Positions 6,458-6,952 of a stretch of DNA of 6,952 bases are shown here, piece after piece. Every line of letters starts with the position of its first letter. Within the stretch, counting starts at the first letter, position 1. The notes under the pieces are model-generated. The model did not search any database. It had not been told where the DNA came from and saw only the letters and a list, made by a program, of their open reading frames with translations. The position numbers and the translations under genes were made by a program. The stretch is from Oscillospiraceae bacterium (GTDB lineage: Bacteria > Bacillota_A > Clostridia > Oscillospirales > Oscillospiraceae). The stretch lies in the NCBI GenBank assembly GCA_017381835.1, contig JAFOBK010000244.1, positions 1 through 6,952 on the forward strand, given 5' to 3'.

Positions 6458-6479
6458 TTTGCAGATATTGTACTGCGAA
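6458..6479 (+). promoter_or_regulatory. Stem-loop in the rplM leader, candidate L13 autoregulatory element
   Basis: UUUGCAG (6458-6464) pairs with CUGCGAA (6473-6479), 7 bp including one G-U, around an 8-base loop. It starts a few bases after the predicted transcript start. L13 leaders with autoregulatory hairpins are known in Firmicutes, but I cannot confirm that this matches that family. The same bases carry the opposing promoter's -10, which may be the real reason for their conservation. Confidence 0.35.
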
Positions 6480-6495
6480 TATATGATTTTGTCAA
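6467..6495 (-). promoter_or_regulatory. Sigma-A promoter directed toward the ttcA-like gene
   Basis: Minus strand: TTGACA (6490-6495, 6/6), 17-base spacer, TACAAT (6467-6472, 5/6). The predicted start is near 6460, leaving a leader of about 160 bases before the ttcA ATG. It lies wholly inside the rplM leader and transcribes back through the rplM promoter. The -35 box is part of the 13-base near-palindrome ATTTTGTCAAAAT (6486-6498). Confidence 0.7.
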
Positions 6496-6524
6496 AATAA
6501 TTTACCTAATTGGAGGAACGCATA

Positions 6525-6952
6525 ATGTCCACTACTTTAGCTAAGCTCGAGACCGTTGAGCGCAAGTGGTATGTTATCGATGCTGCTGGCAAGCCCCTGG
6601 GCCGTACCGCTGTCATCGCTGCTAACCTGCTGCGCGGCAAGCACAAGGTCGATTTCACTCCCAACGTTGACTGCGGCGATTTCGTTATCGTCATCAACAC
6701 CGACAAGGCTATTCTGACCGGCAAGAAGCTGGAGCAGAAGACCTACTACCGCGTAACCGGCTGGGTTGGTAACCTGAAGGAAACCAAGGCTCGCGTTATG
6801 ATGGAGAACCGCTCCGACTACGCTATGGAGCTGGCTGTTAAGGGCATGCTGCCCAAGAACACCCTGGGCCGTAACTGCATGGGCCGTCTGCACCTGTACA
6901 AGGGTGAAGAGCACAAGCACGCTGCTCAGCAGCCCGTCGCATGGACTCAGGA
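6525..6952 (+). CDS. rplM: 50S ribosomal protein L13 (partial at right edge)
   Basis: Component of the large ribosomal subunit, binding 23S rRNA early in 50S assembly. The 142 residues present are almost complete; bacterial L13 is about 142-150 residues, so only the last few are missing. Family hallmarks are KWYVIDAAGKPLGR near the N-terminus, ILRGKHK-like LLRGKHKVDFTP, the D-C-G-D-F-V-I-V segment, TGKKLEQKTYYRVTGW, and MLPKNTLGR near residue 112 onward. Start ATG 6525-6527 has GGAGG (6512-6516) 8 bases upstream. Codon choice is strongly selected: every lysine is AAG and every arginine CGC or CGT, unlike the minus-strand genes, which fits very high expression. rpsI (S9) is the usual next gene and is probably just outside the window. 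Confidence 0.97.
   Translation, partial: MSTTLAKLETVERKWYVIDAAGKPLGRTAVIAANLLRGKHKVDFTPNVDCGDFVIVINTDKAILTGKKLEQKTYYRVTGWVGNLKETKARVMMENRSDYAMELAVKGMLPKNTLGRNCMGRLHLYKGEEHKHAAQQPVAWTQ

Larger units (their letters stand above)
6301..6524. other. Divergent intergenic region between the ttcA-like gene and rplM
   Basis: 224 AT-rich bases hold the rplM promoter with an A-tract upstream element, the opposing ttcA promoter, a hairpin in the rplM leader and a 17-base palindrome. I see no tRNA, small RNA gene with its own terminator, or convincing small open frame here. Confidence 0.85.

Noticed and set aside
6506..6920. Two minus-strand open frames opposite rplM.
   Set aside because: rplM is unmistakable and its strong codon bias leaves the opposite strand open by chance.
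1..6952. Mobile elements, CRISPR repeats, toxin-antitoxin or defence genes, tRNA genes.
   Set aside because: Looked for on both strands and not found; all gene-length space is taken by housekeeping genes apart from the one 79-residue protein.

Overview
The window looks like ordinary chromosomal backbone of a Gram-positive anaerobe of the class Clostridia, most likely an Oscillospiraceae-type (Ruminococcaceae) bacterium. The reasons are strong AGGAGG-type ribosome binding sites, near-consensus sigma-A promoters, moderate GC, a class I dihydroorotase next to carB, a clostridial-style M23 peptidase and a compact TtcA-like protein. The genus is not resolved, and the family-level placement is inference from remembered protein resemblance. 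No mobile element, CRISPR array, rRNA or tRNA is visible.

Layout. Six of the seven genes lie on the minus strand. Reading leftward from position 6300: ttcA-like (6300-5560), an unnamed 79-residue tail-anchored protein (5512-5273), a dus tRNA-dihydrouridine synthase (5222-4257), a secreted M23 peptidase (4201-3251), pyrC (3148-1940) and carB (1921 to the window edge, 5' part only). The divergent plus-strand gene rplM (ribosomal protein L13) starts at 6525 and runs off the right edge just before its expected stop.

Transcription units. Four promoters can be read directly. Each matches the sigma-A -35/-10 hexamers at 11 of 12 positions with a 17-base spacer: pyrC (3180-3208), dus (5248-5276), rplM (6419-6447) and one pointing at ttcA (6467-6495). 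They imply units ttcA + small gene, dus + M23 peptidase, pyrC + carB, and rplM onward. The rplM and ttcA promoters cross each other, with predicted start sites about 6 bases apart, so polymerase should not fit on both at once.

How the genes work together. carB and pyrC serve de novo pyrimidine synthesis. The TtcA-like protein and Dus modify tRNA and sit next to a ribosomal protein gene, so the right half has a translation theme. The most unusual structure is a long hairpin at 5505-5555 that buries both the Shine-Dalgarno sequence and the start codon of the small membrane protein. It begins 4 bases after the ttcA stop codon, which suggests that the small protein is made only when ribosomes finish ttcA. 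I see no wholly new multi-gene system; this hairpin-gated small protein and the crossed promoters are the best leads.
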